Shown: positions 63,653 to 64,000 of the stretch, one piece after another
Position numbering within the stretch: the stretch's first letter is position 1
Layout: each line of letters opens with the position of its first letter
DNA from: Phytohabitans kaempferiae
GTDB lineage: Bacteria > Actinomycetota > Actinomycetes > Mycobacteriales > Micromonosporaceae
Direction of reading: 5' to 3'
NCBI RefSeq assembly: GCF_042433955.1
Contig: NZ_JBHLUH010000074.1
Location: 1-64,000 of the forward strand
DNA: 64,000 nucleotides
The notes under the pieces: model-generated
Told to the model about the DNA's origin: nothing
What the model saw: the letters and a program-made list of their open reading frames with translations, nothing else
The model's database searches: none
Position numbers and translations under genes: made by a program

Positions 63653-64000
63653 ATGAAGCCGGTCAATCTCAGCGCCGCCCTCGCCTCATTCGACGACGTC
63701 TACAGTCCCCGCATCGTGCAGCGGATGAACGACTACGACGTGCGGATCGCGCACGTGGAGGGCGAGCACGTCTGGCACACGCACGCCGACACCGACGAGT
63801 TCTTCCTGGTCCTCGCGGGGCGGTTCGACGTGGCGGTGCGGGCCGCCGACGGCACCGTGACCACTGTGGAGCTGCGGCAGGGCGACACCTACGTCGTGCC
63901 CCGCGGCACGCCGCACAAGCCGTCGTCGCCGGGTGGCTCGATCCTGATGTTCGAGCCGTCGGGCACGCTGAGCACGGGCGACGCCGAGGCCGGTGAGATC
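63653..64000 (+). CDS. Cupin-domain protein, cut by the window end
   Basis: The first 116 residues of a small single-domain cupin. Cupin motif 1 is 'GEHVWHTHADTDEFFLVLAGRFDV' (HxHx(n)E metal ligands) and motif 2 is 'LRQGDTYVVPRGTPHKPSSPGGS'. Proteins of this type are usually about 120 residues, so little is missing. The ATG at 63653 fits the family start; ATG 63644 is in frame. Function unknown. Confidence 0.88.
   Translation, partial: MKPVNLSAALASFDDVYSPRIVQRMNDYDVRIAHVEGEHVWHTHADTDEFFLVLAGRFDVAVRAADGTVTTVELRQGDTYVVPRGTPHKPSSPGGSILMFEPSGTLSTGDAEAGEI

Overview
The window is very GC-rich, uses GTG and TTG starts freely, and carries an SsgA-family sporulation regulator, family-2 cellulose-binding modules and F420-type oxidoreductases. 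This points to a filamentous actinobacterium, most likely of the Micromonosporaceae; the family assignment is inference. It reads as ordinary chromosome: about 48 protein genes in short, tightly overlapping operons. I saw no rRNA, tRNA, phage, CRISPR array or transposase gene.

Layout. 0-8 kb: a DUF559 nuclease-like protein, an F420-type LLM oxidoreductase, a MacB-like ABC exporter pair, a coupled radical-SAM/ThuA pair, and an SsgA-like regulator. 8-14 kb: a membrane-anchored D,D-carboxypeptidase with a long disordered tail, a DrrAB-like exporter, asd, and an Lrp/AsnC regulator. 14-17.2 kb: a decayed L-fucose-type sugar-acid locus in which the dehydratase and a lactonase/regulator pair are deletion remnants. 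17.2-21.2 kb: an aldo/keto reductase and two divergent secreted CBM2 proteins (a sugar dehydrogenase and a metalloprotease). 21.2-24 kb: larC, larB and larE, which make the nickel-pincer nucleotide. 24-30 kb: a secreted FN3 protein, a PknB-like kinase, a YfhO-type membrane protein, and a gene-free stretch with a 140-bp MITE and a palindromic hairpin. 30-33.5 kb: a giant SCO7613-type membrane protein. 33.6-41.3 kb: a TetR-led six-gene operon (diiron protein, acyl-CoA reductase/HAD fusion, zinc dehydrogenase, LarA homologue, PlsC). 41.5-47.7 kb: a second DUF559 protein, then alpha-glucan/trehalose genes (GT4 synthase, glgB, treZ). 47.8-54.6 kb: a second YfhO protein with GT2, GT4, a flippase-like protein and a methyltransferase. 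54.6-64 kb: an aldo/keto reductase, an intein-containing SNF2 ATPase with a SWIM partner, an iron-box-controlled siderophore ATPase, a degenerate epimerase, an APH-type kinase and a cupin cut by the window end.

The main candidate for an undescribed system is the TetR operon at 33.6-41.3 kb. It looks like a lipid-tailoring pathway that contains a LarA homologue. The genes for the LarA cofactor (larBCE) sit 11-13 kb away. The LarA homologue keeps the cofactor lysine and two of the three catalytic-site histidines at the expected spacing but has lost the third, so a substrate other than lactate is likely.

Other notable points are a 467-residue intein splitting the Walker A motif of the SNF2 ATPase, whose second codon is the rare TTA. 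Seven genes have a TANNNT -10 hexamer exactly 6-7 nt before the start codon, which predicts leaderless mRNAs. larB and larE have overlapping divergent start codons. Two in-operon deletion remnants lie in the fucose locus, and a DtxR/IdeR box lies before the siderophore ATPase.
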